A DNA stretch of 64,000 nucleotides, taken from positions 1,240,001-1,304,000 of the forward strand of contig NZ_WAAO01000001.1 in NCBI RefSeq assembly GCF_008868005.1, given 5' to 3'. Numbering within the stretch: position 1 is the stretch's first letter; each line of letters begins with the position of its first letter. The notes below the pieces were generated by a model. That model ran no database searches, was not told the origin of the DNA, and was given only the letters and a program-made list of their open reading frames with translations. Made by a program: the position numbers and the translations under genes. Below, piece by piece: positions 1 to 9,207 of the stretch. This DNA is from Microbacterium algeriense. Lineage in GTDB: Bacteria > Actinomycetota > Actinomycetes > Actinomycetales > Microbacteriaceae.

Positions 1-774
1 CGCTTCGTCCTCCAGCACGCCGAGGAAGTGGTCGCCGAGTGCGGGCGTCGGTCGCTGCAGACCAATGAACCGCTCCGTCTCGCTCCACTGCTTCCCGTCC
101 TGTCCGAGATCGACGGGCCGATCGCGCTGCTCGAGATCGGGGCGGCGGCGGGGCTCTGCCTGTACCCCGACCGGTACTCGTACCTGTTCCGCGGTGAGGA
201 CGACACGGTCCTCGGCACCCTGGATCCCGTGCACGGCAGGTCCGAGGTGGTGCTCGAGAGCCGGGTGAGCGGGCCGCTCCCTGCGCTGCGCCTCCCGGAC
301 GTGGTGTGGCGGGCCGGAATCGATCTCGCACCCCTCGACGCGGGCTCCGAGCACGACCGGCGCTGGCTGCGTGCGCTGGTGTGGCCGGGGGAGGCCGGAC
401 GCGCCGAGCGCATCGAGGCCGCGCTCCGGATCGCGGCCGCCGATCCGCCGCTGCTGGTCGAGGGAGACGCCGGCGATCGGCTCGAGGCGGTCGCCGCGCT
501 CGCCCCCGCCGACGCCACGCTCGTCGTGACGACGCCGGGAGTGCTCGTGCACATCCCTCGCGCGGCGCGGAAGGTGCTCGTGGAGCGGATCTCCGCGCTC
601 GACGCCCGGTGGATCACGATCGATCCGCCAGGGCTGCTCGACGTGTGGGAGCCCGCCGTCGACGACTCGTGGCCCGGTTTCGTCGTGGCGCTCGACGGAC
701 GCGTGCGCGCCGCAGCGGATCCGCTCGGGCGATGGTGGGAGTGGCGCGCGGTTCCCGCGGCGGATGCGTCCTAG
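1..774 (+). CDS. DUF2332 family protein, 5' end missing
   Basis: The frame is open from the first base of the window, so the start codon lies upstream; only the C-terminal 257 residues are present. The visible part matches the actinobacterial DUF2332 family: a PLLPVLSEIDGPIALLEIGAAAG-type stretch (given here only in outline) near residues 30-50 of the fragment resembles the glycine-rich first loop of a methyltransferase-like fold, followed by a Trp-rich C-terminus. The biochemical role of DUF2332 is not established. The next gene starts 9 bp downstream but has its own -10 box inside the stop region, so co-transcription is not needed. Confidence is good for the family and low for any function. 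Confidence 0.75.
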   Translation, partial: RFVLQHAEEVVAECGRRSLQTNEPLRLAPLLPVLSEIDGPIALLEIGAAAGLCLYPDRYSYLFRGEDDTVLGTLDPVHGRSEVVLESRVSGPLPALRLPDVVWRAGIDLAPLDAGSEHDRRWLRALVWPGEAGRAERIEAALRIAAADPPLLVEGDAGDRLEAVAALAPADATLVVTTPGVLVHIPRAARKVLVERISALDARWITIDPPGLLDVWEPAVDDSWPGFVVALDGRVRAAADPLGRWWEWRAVPAADAS

Positions 775-777
775 CCT
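772..777 (+). promoter_or_regulatory. -10 box for leaderless DUF3263 gene
   Basis: TAGCCT lies exactly 6 nt before the ATG at 784 and overlaps the TAG stop of the preceding gene. No ribosome binding site fits between, so the transcript probably begins at the start codon. Confidence 0.45.
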
Positions 778-783
778 GGATCC

Positions 784-1041
784 ATGCTCGGAGACCTGAC
801 GGAGCGCGATCGTGCGATCCTCGCCCTGGAGACGGCGTGGCCACGACACGGCGGCGCCAAGGAAGAGGTCATCCGTGCGCAGCTCGGGATGAGCGCCGCG
901 CGCTACTACCAGCTCCTGGCGCGGCTCATCGACTCGGACGCCGCCCTCGAATACGACCCCATGCTCGTGCGTCGCCTCCGCCGGATCCGCGATTCGCGGG
1001 CGCTGCGCCGCTCGGCACGCACTCCCGGATTCGTCGGCTGA
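784..1041 (+). CDS. DUF3263 domain protein (small HTH-like protein)
   Basis: This 85-residue protein has the DUF3263 signature: a TERDRAILALE opening, then GAKEEVIR..LGMSAARYYQLL, which reads like a helix-turn-helix, then an Arg-rich tail. The family is restricted to Actinobacteria and commonly sits just before a LytR C-terminal-domain gene, as it does here. It is presumed to bind nucleic acid, but no regulon is known to me. The ATG at 784 is preceded by a TANNNT box at 6 nt and no Shine-Dalgarno, consistent with leaderless translation. Length is normal for the family. Confidence 0.8.
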   Translation: MLGDLTERDRAILALETAWPRHGGAKEEVIRAQLGMSAARYYQLLARLIDSDAALEYDPMLVRRLRRIRDSRALRRSARTPGFVG

Positions 1042-1108
1042 CGGCGGTCGGCCGGGGCTCGCCGCGGCACGCTCACCCCGGCGGAACGGATTGCCAGGAA
1101 CATGCCGC

Positions 1109-1114
1109 TAGCAT
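1109..1114 (+). promoter_or_regulatory. -10 box for leaderless LytR_C gene
   Basis: TAGCAT ends 6 nt before the GTG at 1121, the spacing expected when transcription starts at the first base of the start codon. Confidence 0.45.
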
Positions 1115-1120
1115 CGAGGG

Positions 1121-1699
1121 GTGTCCAAGCCCTCCCGCGATCGCTTCGATGACGTTCCCCGTTCCTCCGGACGGGTGGGGGCGCACCGCGCAGAAGCACC
1201 GGGGATGAACGGCTGGGTCGTGCTGCTGTGGTCGTTCGTCGCCGCGCTGGTGCTCATCATCGCCGGCATCTTCGGCTCCCTCGTCGTCATGGGGCGCATC
1301 TCGCTGTTCCCCGATGCGGGACAGAGTGCGGCCCCGACCCCGGTCGAGACCGGCGTCGTCGACACGAGCATCACGGTGATGATCCTCAACGGGACGCCGG
1401 ACGAGGGGCTGGCCACCCAGATGCGCGACACCCTCGTGACCGAGGGCTGGTCGGCGGATGACGTGTTCGCTGGCGACAGCTCGAGCCAGGATTTCGCCAC
1501 CACGACCGTCTTCTACGTCGACGCCGGTGACGAGCTCGCCGCGAGGGGACTGGCCGACGTGCTCGGAGGAGCGGCCGTGCAGCAGAGCGACTACTACCCG
1601 GGCGAGACCGAGGACGGGCGCAAGCAGTTCACGGTCGTGATCGGTCTGGATCGATCCTCCTCCGCGCCCGAGACGCCCGAGGACGCGCCCGCCTCCTGA
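1121..1699 (+). CDS. LytR C-terminal domain membrane protein
   Basis: The 192-residue protein has a short cytoplasmic N-terminus, one membrane segment at about residues 30-53 (WVVLLWSFVAALVLIIAGIF), and an extracellular LytR_C domain (about 80-175) beginning TSITVMILNGTP, the usual first strand and NG turn of this domain. It lacks the LytR-CpsA-Psr catalytic domain, so it is not a cell-wall ligase itself; a cell-envelope role is inference from the domain. The GTG start at 1121 is chosen because a TANNNT box sits 6 nt upstream and the next in-frame start (1205) would remove the cytoplasmic tail. It pairs with the DUF3263 gene as in many actinobacteria. Confidence 0.8.
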   Translation: MSKPSRDRFDDVPRSSGRVGAHRAEAPGMNGWVVLLWSFVAALVLIIAGIFGSLVVMGRISLFPDAGQSAAPTPVETGVVDTSITVMILNGTPDEGLATQMRDTLVTEGWSADDVFAGDSSSQDFATTTVFYVDAGDELAARGLADVLGGAAVQQSDYYPGETEDGRKQFTVVIGLDRSSSAPETPEDAPAS

Positions 1700-1725
1700 G
1701 GCCCGGATCGACCCCGCGTCGGCGG

Positions 1726-1752
1726 CTTGCACTCGAAGGTGTCGAGTGCCAG
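1726..1752 (+). promoter_or_regulatory. CIRCE operator, upstream degenerate copy
   Basis: CTTGCACTC-N9-GAGTGCCAG keeps the exact 9-bp spacing of the HrcA operator TTAGCACTC-N9-GAGTGCTAA. The inner seven positions of each arm match; the outer positions differ. It overlaps the -35 and -10 hexamers. Confidence 0.7.
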
Positions 1753-1755
1753 AAT
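1727..1755 (+). promoter_or_regulatory. groEL promoter (TTGCAC-17-CAGAAT)
   Basis: TTGCAC at 1727-1732 and CAGAAT at 1750-1755 are separated by 17 bp, placing the transcription start near 1762, inside the downstream CIRCE element. The upstream CIRCE overlaps both hexamers, so repressor binding would occlude RNA polymerase. Confidence 0.6.
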
Positions 1756-1759
1756 GGCG

Positions 1760-1786
1760 TTAGCACTCTCTTACTCTGAGTGCTAA
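1760..1786 (+). promoter_or_regulatory. CIRCE operator, perfect copy
   Basis: TTAGCACTC-N9-GAGTGCTAA is a perfect match to the HrcA-binding CIRCE element. It lies at the expected transcription start, 37 bp before the groEL ATG, and indicates heat-shock control by HrcA. Its start is 34 bp from the start of the upstream copy. Confidence 0.95.
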
Positions 1787-3442
<1,656 letters not shown>

Positions 3443-3480
3443 CCCTTCCACAGGATCGGAGACCCACGTCTCACACACAG

Positions 3481-3510
3481 AACGCCCCCGGCTTCGGCCG
3501 GGGGCGTTCT
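3481..3510 (+). terminator. Intrinsic terminator after groEL (bidirectional)
   Basis: A perfect 12-bp stem (arms 3481-3492 and 3497-3508) closes a TTCG loop and is followed by TTCT. It sits between the convergent groEL and WXG100 genes and can serve both strands. Confidence 0.9.
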
Positions 3511-3517
3511 GCGTCGG

Positions 3518-3805
3518 TCAGCGGAACAGGCTGGCGGAGTACTGATCGGCCTCCGCGTACTGCGACGCCGCGGCCCCGAGGGAGGAGCCGATCGCATCGA
3601 GCACCTGCTCGACATGCAGCTGGGCGCCCTGCCACTGCTCGGCGCAGCCCTGGAACGCGTGGGACGCGGTGCCCATCCACGACGACTGCAGCTCGCGCAG
3701 CTGGGCCATGAGCGTGGCCGACTCGCTCTGCAGGCGCGCGATCGTGGCGCGTGTCGCGCTGTGCGCGGCGTGGACGGCTTCGGTGTCGACGGTGAAGACG
3801 GTCAT
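3518..3805 (-). CDS. WXG100 family (EsxA-like) protein, orphan
   Basis: This 95-residue, mostly helical protein has the WXG100 hallmarks: a central W-M-G turn (LQSSWMGTASHAF) between two helices and a YAEAD motif near the C-terminus resembling the YxxxD/E secretion signal. Such proteins are exported as helical-hairpin dimers by type VII secretion. The ATG at 3805 is chosen because AAGGAG lies just upstream; an in-frame extension further upstream lacks a ribosome site. No EccC, EccB or partner Esx gene is nearby, so the secretion machinery and partner must be encoded elsewhere. The gene stands alone between groEL and a histidine kinase gene. Confidence 0.85.
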   Translation of the reverse strand: MTVFTVDTEAVHAAHSATRATIARLQSESATLMAQLRELQSSWMGTASHAFQGCAEQWQGAQLHVEQVLDAIGSSLGAAASQYAEADQYSASLFR

Positions 3806-3925
3806 GGGAACTCCTTCTGTTCGGGGTTCCGACGTTAGGCGGGCCGCGGGGGCGGGAGCGCTCATCCCCGGCCGGACCGCGGCCGCTGTGAGCAACCGCG
3901 GCGGACGGGAAGCCGTGCAGGAGCG

Positions 3926-5617
3926 TCAGCTCAGGTCGAGGCGGTCCAGCGGCTGCGTGTCCTCGAGCAGATGCGCCGGGGTGGCGCGGGCGGGTGCCAG
4001 CGGCAGGGTGACCGTGAAGGTCGCGCCGCCGCCCGGTGTCTCCGAGACGTCGACCCCGCCGTGCAGGGCCTTCATGATCGACGCCACGATCGCCAGGCCC
4101 AGCCCGGAACCGCCGGTCTCCCGGGCGCGCGAGGTGTCGGCGCGCCAGAACCGCTCGAAGATCTGCTCGCGGATCTGCGGGGGGATGCCCTCACCGTGGT
4201 CGACGATCGAGATGCTCCCGGTGCCGCGGACACGATCGGAGTCCACGACGATCTCGATCGGGCCGTCCTCGGGAGAGAAGCGGCGGGCGTTGCCCAGCAG
4301 GTTGGTGACGACCTGGCGCACCTTGTTCTCCTCGCCGAGCACGATCGGCGGCGTGCGCACCGGGATGTCCGGCACCTCGCTGAAGTCGATGGCGGGGGGC
4401 TGCTCCGGCTGCCGCGGCCGCCGCCGGAGTCGCGACAGCGCGGTGCGCGACAGGCCGCGCGGGGGCGGTGGCTGCTGCGGGTGCGCTTGCGGCTCTTCGC
4501 GCAGCGGGATCGGGGCCATGGCCTCGACGGTGCGATCGATCACGGTCACGGTCCGGCCGGGCGCCGCGGCGCGCAGGTCGAGGGCGGCATCGCGCGCGAT
4601 GGGACGCAGGTCGAGCGGCTCGATCTCCGGTTCGCGCTCCTCGTCCAGGCGAGCGAGGGCGAGCAGGTCCTCGACGAGGACGCCCATGCGGATGGCCTCC
4701 TTCTCGATGCGCTCCATCGCCCTGGCGGTGTCCTCCTCGCCCTTGATGGCTCCCATCCGGTACAGCTCGGCGTATCCCCGTACGCTCACCAGGGGGGTGC
4801 GCAGCTCGTGGCTCGCATCGCCGATGAAGCGGCGCATGTGCTGCACGGTGCGATCGCGCTGAGCCAGCGAGCGGTCGACGCGGTCGAGCATCGTGTTGAT
4901 GGCGGTGTTGAGGCGCCCGACCTCGGTCGTGGGCTCGAGGTCGGTCATGCGCTGCCGGAAGTCGCCGGCCGCGATCGACATGGCCGTCGCCTCCACCTGG
5001 CCGAGGCGCCGGAATGTGAGGGTGACGAGCCCGCGGGTGAGCAGCGCCGCGACGAGGATGGTGATGAGCGCGATCGTGATGTAGATGCCGAAGTACTGGC
5101 TGATGATGCGGTCGACGCCGGTCAGGGGCAGCGCGACCATCTGGATGCGCAGTCCTCCGCCGGGGGAGGCGAGGGTCGCGACGGCCGCGCGGTACGCGGA
5201 GCCGTCCGGACCGGTCAGGTCGAACGGGGTCTCCGCCGCGGACTGGGCCTTCTGCAGCGAGTAGGTGGGCGGGAACTCCGGACCCGACTCGGGAGAGACG
5301 CCGGTCGAGGCCTGCAGCTCCCCTTCCGCGTCGTAGATCGCGAAGGCGAAGTCGCGCGGCTGCTCATCGCGCGCCATGTAGATGGTGTCGCCCTCGACGT
5401 CCATGGTCTCGAAGTACCGGTCGACGAGGTCGGTGGAGACCAGGGCCGGCAGCTGCGAGTCGATGTTCCCCACCAGGGCGGAGCGCAGGATCGGCACCGT
5501 CCCGATCCCCGCGACCAGGAGGCCGAGGGCGAGCACGGCGACCGTGACGCCGGTGACCTTCGCGCGCAGGCTGATCCGTCGCCACCAGGTGGTGACCGCA
5601 TCGGGCTTGTGCGCCAT
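3926..5617 (-). CDS. Two-component sensor histidine kinase
   Basis: A 563-residue membrane kinase. TM1 lies at about 20-43, an extracytoplasmic sensor region at 44-170, TM2 at about 174-197, HAMP at 197-250, HisKA with phosphorylated His270 in DASHELRTPL, and an ATP-binding domain with N439/N443 (N box), DHGEGIP (G1) and GGSGLGLAI (G2). An unusual Pro- and Arg-rich insertion (about 371-418) splits the region between HisKA and the N box. It lies 62 bp downstream of the response regulator and forms an operon with it. The architecture resembles actinobacterial TrcS/MprB-type kinases; the signal is unknown. Confidence 0.92.
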   Translation of the reverse strand: MAHKPDAVTTWWRRISLRAKVTGVTVAVLALGLLVAGIGTVPILRSALVGNIDSQLPALVSTDLVDRYFETMDVEGDTIYMARDEQPRDFAFAIYDAEGELQASTGVSPESGPEFPPTYSLQKAQSAAETPFDLTGPDGSAYRAAVATLASPGGGLRIQMVALPLTGVDRIISQYFGIYITIALITILVAALLTRGLVTLTFRRLGQVEATAMSIAAGDFRQRMTDLEPTTEVGRLNTAINTMLDRVDRSLAQRDRTVQHMRRFIGDASHELRTPLVSVRGYAELYRMGAIKGEEDTARAMERIEKEAIRMGVLVEDLLALARLDEEREPEIEPLDLRPIARDAALDLRAAAPGRTVTVIDRTVEAMAPIPLREEPQAHPQQPPPPRGLSRTALSRLRRRPRQPEQPPAIDFSEVPDIPVRTPPIVLGEENKVRQVVTNLLGNARRFSPEDGPIEIVVDSDRVRGTGSISIVDHGEGIPPQIREQIFERFWRADTSRARETGGSGLGLAIVASIMKALHGGVDVSETPGGGATFTVTLPLAPARATPAHLLEDTQPLDRLDLS

Positions 5618-5679
5618 GCGTGTCCTCCCTGCCGCGGCGGTCGCGCCGCGGGGCGGCGCCGACGATGATCAGCCGGTCG

Positions 5680-6372
5680 TCAGACCGACTTGCCGACCTT
5701 GAGCATGTAGCCGAAGCCGCGCTTGGTCTGGATCAGCGATTCGTCCGTGTGCGGATCGATCTTGCGTCGGAGGTACGAGATGTAGCTCTCCACGATGCCC
5801 GCGTCGCCGTTGAAGTCGTATTCCCAGACGTGGTCGAGGATCTGCGCCTTCGACAGCACGCGGTTCGGGTTGAGCATCAGGTAGCGCAGCAACTTGAACT
5901 CGGTCGGGCTGAGCTCGATCGGCTCCTTGCCGACGTACACGTCGTGCGTGTCCTGATCCATCGACAGCTCGCCGGCACGGATGATCGACTCCTCGTCGGC
6001 CTGCATCGTCCGACGCAGGATCGCCTGGGCGCGCGCGACGATCTCGTCGAGGCTGAAGGGCTTCGTGACGTAGTCGTCGCCGCCGGCGTTCAGGCCCTCG
6101 ATCTTGTCCTCGGTGCCGTCCTTGGCGGTCAGGAACAGGATGGGGGCGGTGAACCCGGCGCCGCGGAGGCGCTTGGTCACGCTGAACCCGTTCATGTCGG
6201 GCAGCATGACGTCGAGGATGATCAGGTCGGGCTCCTCCTCGAGGACGGCCGAGATCGTCGCGGCGCCGTTGGCGACAGTCTTCACCTGGAATCCGGCGAA
6301 GCTGAGACCCGTGGAGAGCAGGTCGCGGATGTTGGGTTCGTCGTCGACGACCAGGATGCGCGGAGCAGTCAT
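5680..6372 (-). CDS. OmpR/PhoB-family response regulator
   Basis: A 230-residue regulator: receiver domain (about 1-120) with the acidic pair D10/D11, phosphoacceptor D54 in LIILDVMLP and the TAKDG lysine, then a winged-helix DNA-binding domain (about 135-228) with the ELSPTEFKLLRYLMLNPNRVL motif. It is the cognate partner of the kinase downstream. The ATG at 6372 has no Shine-Dalgarno, but CATAAT lies 6 nt upstream, suggesting a leaderless transcript. It resembles TrcR/MprA-type regulators; which one cannot be decided from sequence alone. Confidence 0.92.
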   Translation of the reverse strand: MTAPRILVVDDEPNIRDLLSTGLSFAGFQVKTVANGAATISAVLEEEPDLIILDVMLPDMNGFSVTKRLRGAGFTAPILFLTAKDGTEDKIEGLNAGGDDYVTKPFSLDEIVARAQAILRRTMQADEESIIRAGELSMDQDTHDVYVGKEPIELSPTEFKLLRYLMLNPNRVLSKAQILDHVWEYDFNGDAGIVESYISYLRRKIDPHTDESLIQTKRGFGYMLKVGKSV

Positions 6373-6378
6373 GTCCCC

Positions 6379-6384
6379 ATTATG
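6379..6384 (-). promoter_or_regulatory. -10 box of the response regulator-kinase operon
   Basis: On the minus strand this reads CATAAT, 6 nt before the ATG at 6372. The spacing implies transcription from the start codon. Confidence 0.5.
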
Positions 6385-6489
6385 GTGACTCCGGCCATGG
6401 GGATGCTGACTATTGTGCGGAACGGCGTCGACTCGAGGATCCGCCCGCGGTCGGATGCGACACACAGGCGGACCCGGAAGGATCGAGGT

Positions 6490-7521
6490 ATGAGCTTGCA
6501 CGAGGACGCCGCCGCCGCCCCCGGGATCGCCGCCACTCGGGACGACGTGCCCGAGGTCGAGCGGATCGCCTACCACCGGCTGGCGCACCTGCGGCCGCGA
6601 TATCGCTGGTGGCGCATGCTGCTGACCGGGCTCGTCGGCATCGCTCTCTATGTCGCGATCCTGCTGATCGTGATCGTGCCGCTGGTGATCGTTTCGATGG
6701 TCGTCCCCGGCTGGGCCGTCGAGTCGCAGGTCCTCCTCACGACCACGCAGTTCTTCGATCTCGACCGGCCCTGGCTGCTGGTCGCGCTCGTGCTGCCGCT
6801 GATCCTGATGATCCCGGCCCTGCTGCTGGCCTCGCGCATCGTCGAGGGGCGCGGGGTCGGGCTGCTGTCGTCGGTGACCGGACGCCTGCGCAGGGGATGG
6901 CTCGGGAAGAGCCTGATGCTGGCGGTCGCGGTGTTCGTCGTGTACTTCGCCGTGGTGCTGGGCTGGTCGGCGCTGAGCGGCGATGCCGTGGTGGCGGACT
7001 TCTCCCATCCAGGGCTGTGGACCATGGTGCTTCTCGTGCTGCTGCTGATCCCGTTCCAGGCCGCAGCGGAAGAGTACGTGTTCCGCGGGTACCTGATGCA
7101 GCTGGTCGGCAGCTGGCTGCGTCATCCCGCCTTCGCCATCCTCCTGCCCGTCCCGATCTTCGTGCTCGGTCACGGCTACGACGTCTGGGGTGCGGCGAGC
7201 GTCGGCATGTTCGCGATCGTCGCCGCCTGGCTGACCTGGCGCACGGGCGGCCTCGAGGCGGCGATCTCGCTGCACATCGTCAACAACGTGCTGATCTTCC
7301 TGCTCGGCTCCGTCGCCCTGGTCGACGCGAATGCGAGCTCCGGAACGGCGGTCGATCTGGTGGCATCGGCACTGGCCATGGTCGTCTACGCGCTCCTCGC
7401 CGACCGCTGGGCGGCGAGACTCGGGATCGCACGGACGGCGCAGGTCACGGCACCCACGGCCGCAGCGGACGGGACCCATCACCTGGGGCCCGTCCTGCAC
7501 GGCAGCGCCGCGCGAGCGTGA
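6490..7521 (+). CDS. CPBP-family intramembrane metalloprotease (CAAX protease-like)
   Basis: A 343-residue polytopic membrane protein with about seven hydrophobic segments and the three conserved motifs of the CPBP (Rce1/ABI) family: EExxxR at E194-E195-R199 (AAEEYVFRGYL), the LGHG histidine H228, and HxxxN at H262-N266 (LHIVNN). These residues form the zinc-type catalytic site in the membrane. In bacteria such enzymes act in protein maturation or bacteriocin self-protection; the substrate here is unknown. The ATG at 6490 follows GATCGAGG. It is convergent with the XPB helicase gene, 9 bp apart, and lies next to the two-component system. Confidence 0.88.
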   Translation: MSLHEDAAAAPGIAATRDDVPEVERIAYHRLAHLRPRYRWWRMLLTGLVGIALYVAILLIVIVPLVIVSMVVPGWAVESQVLLTTTQFFDLDRPWLLVALVLPLILMIPALLLASRIVEGRGVGLLSSVTGRLRRGWLGKSLMLAVAVFVVYFAVVLGWSALSGDAVVADFSHPGLWTMVLLVLLLIPFQAAAEEYVFRGYLMQLVGSWLRHPAFAILLPVPIFVLGHGYDVWGAASVGMFAIVAAWLTWRTGGLEAAISLHIVNNVLIFLLGSVALVDANASSGTAVDLVASALAMVVYALLADRWAARLGIARTAQVTAPTAAADGTHHLGPVLHGSAARA

Positions 7522-7530
7522 TCCTGCGGT

Positions 7531-9171
7531 TCAGGCGGCGATCGCGTCCGAGTCCATGATCGTGTAGCTGTATCCCTGCTCGGCGAGGAAGCGCTGGCGG
7601 TTCTGGGCGTAATCCTGATCGATCGTGTCGCGGGCGACGAGGGTGTAGAAGCTCGCGGTGTGCCCGGACTGCTTGGGGCGCAGCAGGCGACCGAGGCGCT
7701 GGGCCTCCTCCTGGCGCGAGCCGAACGATCCCGACACCTGGATCGCGACCGACGCCTCCGGCAGGTCGATCGAGAAGTTCGCGACCTTGGACACCACGAG
7801 CAGCGAGATGTCGCCCTCCCGGAACGCGCGGTACAGCTCCTCGCGCTCGTCGACCGGGGTCGCACCGGTGATCTGCGGGGCGTTCAGCGCCTCGGACAGC
7901 GATTCGAGCTGGTCGAGGTACTGTCCGATCACCAGGATGCGCTCACCCTCGTGCTTCGCGATCAGCTCCCGCACGGCGTCGACCTTCGCCGGTGCGGAGG
8001 CGGCGAGCCGATAGCGCTCGTCGTCGGTCGCGGCGGCGTACTCCAGGCGGTCGCTCGGCGGCAGGTCGACCCGTACCTCGTAGCAGGCGGCGGGGGAGAT
8101 GAAGCCCTGCGCCTCGATCTGCTTCCAGGGGGCGTCGAAGCGCTTGGGGCCGATCAGGCTGAACACGTCGCCCTCGCGTCCGTCCTCGCGCACCAGGGTC
8201 GCGGTGAGCCCGATGCGACGCCGCGCCTGCAGGTCGGCGGTGAGCTTGAACACGGGGGCGGGGAGCAGGTGGACCTCGTCGTACACGATGAGGCCCCAGT
8301 CGAGGGCGTCCAGCAGCGCGAGGTGCGCGTACTCGCCCTTCCGCTTGGCGGTCAGGATCTGGTAGGTGGCGATGGTGACCGGCTTGACCTCCTTGGCCTG
8401 CCCGGAGTACTCGCCGATCTCCTCGGGGGTCAGGCTGGTGCGCTTGAGCAGCTCGTCGCGCCACTGCCGTGCGGACACCGTGTTCGTCACGAGGATCAGG
8501 GTCGTGGTCTTGGTCGCGGCCATCGCACCGGCGCCGACGATCGTCTTGCCGGCGCCGCACGGGAGCACCACGACGCCGGAGCCGTCCTTCGCGAAGGCGT
8601 CGACGGCGTCCTGCTGGTACGGGCGGATGTGCCAGCCGTCCTCGGCGAGCTCGATCTCGTGCGGCGTGCCCGGCGTGTAGCCGGCGAGGTCCTCGGCGGG
8701 CCAGCCGATCTTCAGCAGCTCCTGCTTGATCTGCCCCCGCGCCCAGGCGTCGACGACGAACGCGTCAGGGCTGGGGTGACCGATCAGCAGGGGCTGGATG
8801 CGCTTGTTGTTCGCCACCTGTGCCAGCACGGCGGGATCGGAGGAGCGCAGGATCAGGGTGCCCTCGTCGTCGCGCTCGATCACCAGGCGCCCGTAGCGGT
8901 TGACGGTCTCACGAAGATCCACGGCCACCGACGGCGGGACCGGGAACCGCGACCACCGGTCGAGGGTCTCGAGCATGTCCTCGGCCGTGTGCCCGGCAGC
9001 GCGGGCGTTCCACAGTCCGAGGCGGGTGATCCGGTACGTGTGGATGTGCTCGGGCGCGCGCTCCAGCTCGGCGAAGATCGCGAGCTCGTGACGGGCGCTC
9101 TCCGCGTCGGCGTGGGCGACTTCGAGCAGCACGGTGCGATCGCTCTGGACGATCAAGGGGCCATCAGACAT
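7531..9171 (-). CDS. XPB-type DNA repair helicase
   Basis: A 546-residue SF2 helicase of the bacterial XPB family. It has an N-terminal damage-recognition-like region (1-180), Walker A PCGAGKT (204-210), Walker B DEVH (298-301), motif III LTATL followed by the RED motif of XPB at REDG (328-331), and motif VI QRLGRLLRPK. It unwinds DNA 3'-5' and is assumed to act in repair. The ATG at 9171 is chosen over one 10 codons upstream because TAAACT lies 8 nt before it and no ribosome site supports the longer form. The upstream neighbour is the helicase-associated gene, a pairing common in actinobacteria. Confidence 0.93.
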   Translation of the reverse strand: MSDGPLIVQSDRTVLLEVAHADAESARHELAIFAELERAPEHIHTYRITRLGLWNARAAGHTAEDMLETLDRWSRFPVPPSVAVDLRETVNRYGRLVIERDDEGTLILRSSDPAVLAQVANNKRIQPLLIGHPSPDAFVVDAWARGQIKQELLKIGWPAEDLAGYTPGTPHEIELAEDGWHIRPYQQDAVDAFAKDGSGVVVLPCGAGKTIVGAGAMAATKTTTLILVTNTVSARQWRDELLKRTSLTPEEIGEYSGQAKEVKPVTIATYQILTAKRKGEYAHLALLDALDWGLIVYDEVHLLPAPVFKLTADLQARRRIGLTATLVREDGREGDVFSLIGPKRFDAPWKQIEAQGFISPAACYEVRVDLPPSDRLEYAAATDDERYRLAASAPAKVDAVRELIAKHEGERILVIGQYLDQLESLSEALNAPQITGATPVDEREELYRAFREGDISLLVVSKVANFSIDLPEASVAIQVSGSFGSRQEEAQRLGRLLRPKQSGHTASFYTLVARDTIDQDYAQNRQRFLAEQGYSYTIMDSDAIAA

Positions 9172-9179
9172 AGCTGACC

Positions 9180-9185
9180 AGTTTA
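9180..9185 (-). promoter_or_regulatory. Possible -10 box for XPB helicase gene
   Basis: The minus strand reads TAAACT, 8 nt before the ATG at 9171. It would allow independent transcription of XPB from within the 36-bp gap after the upstream gene. Confidence 0.35.
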
Positions 9186-9207
9186 CCGGTCGTGCGGGCA
9201 CGCGGCC

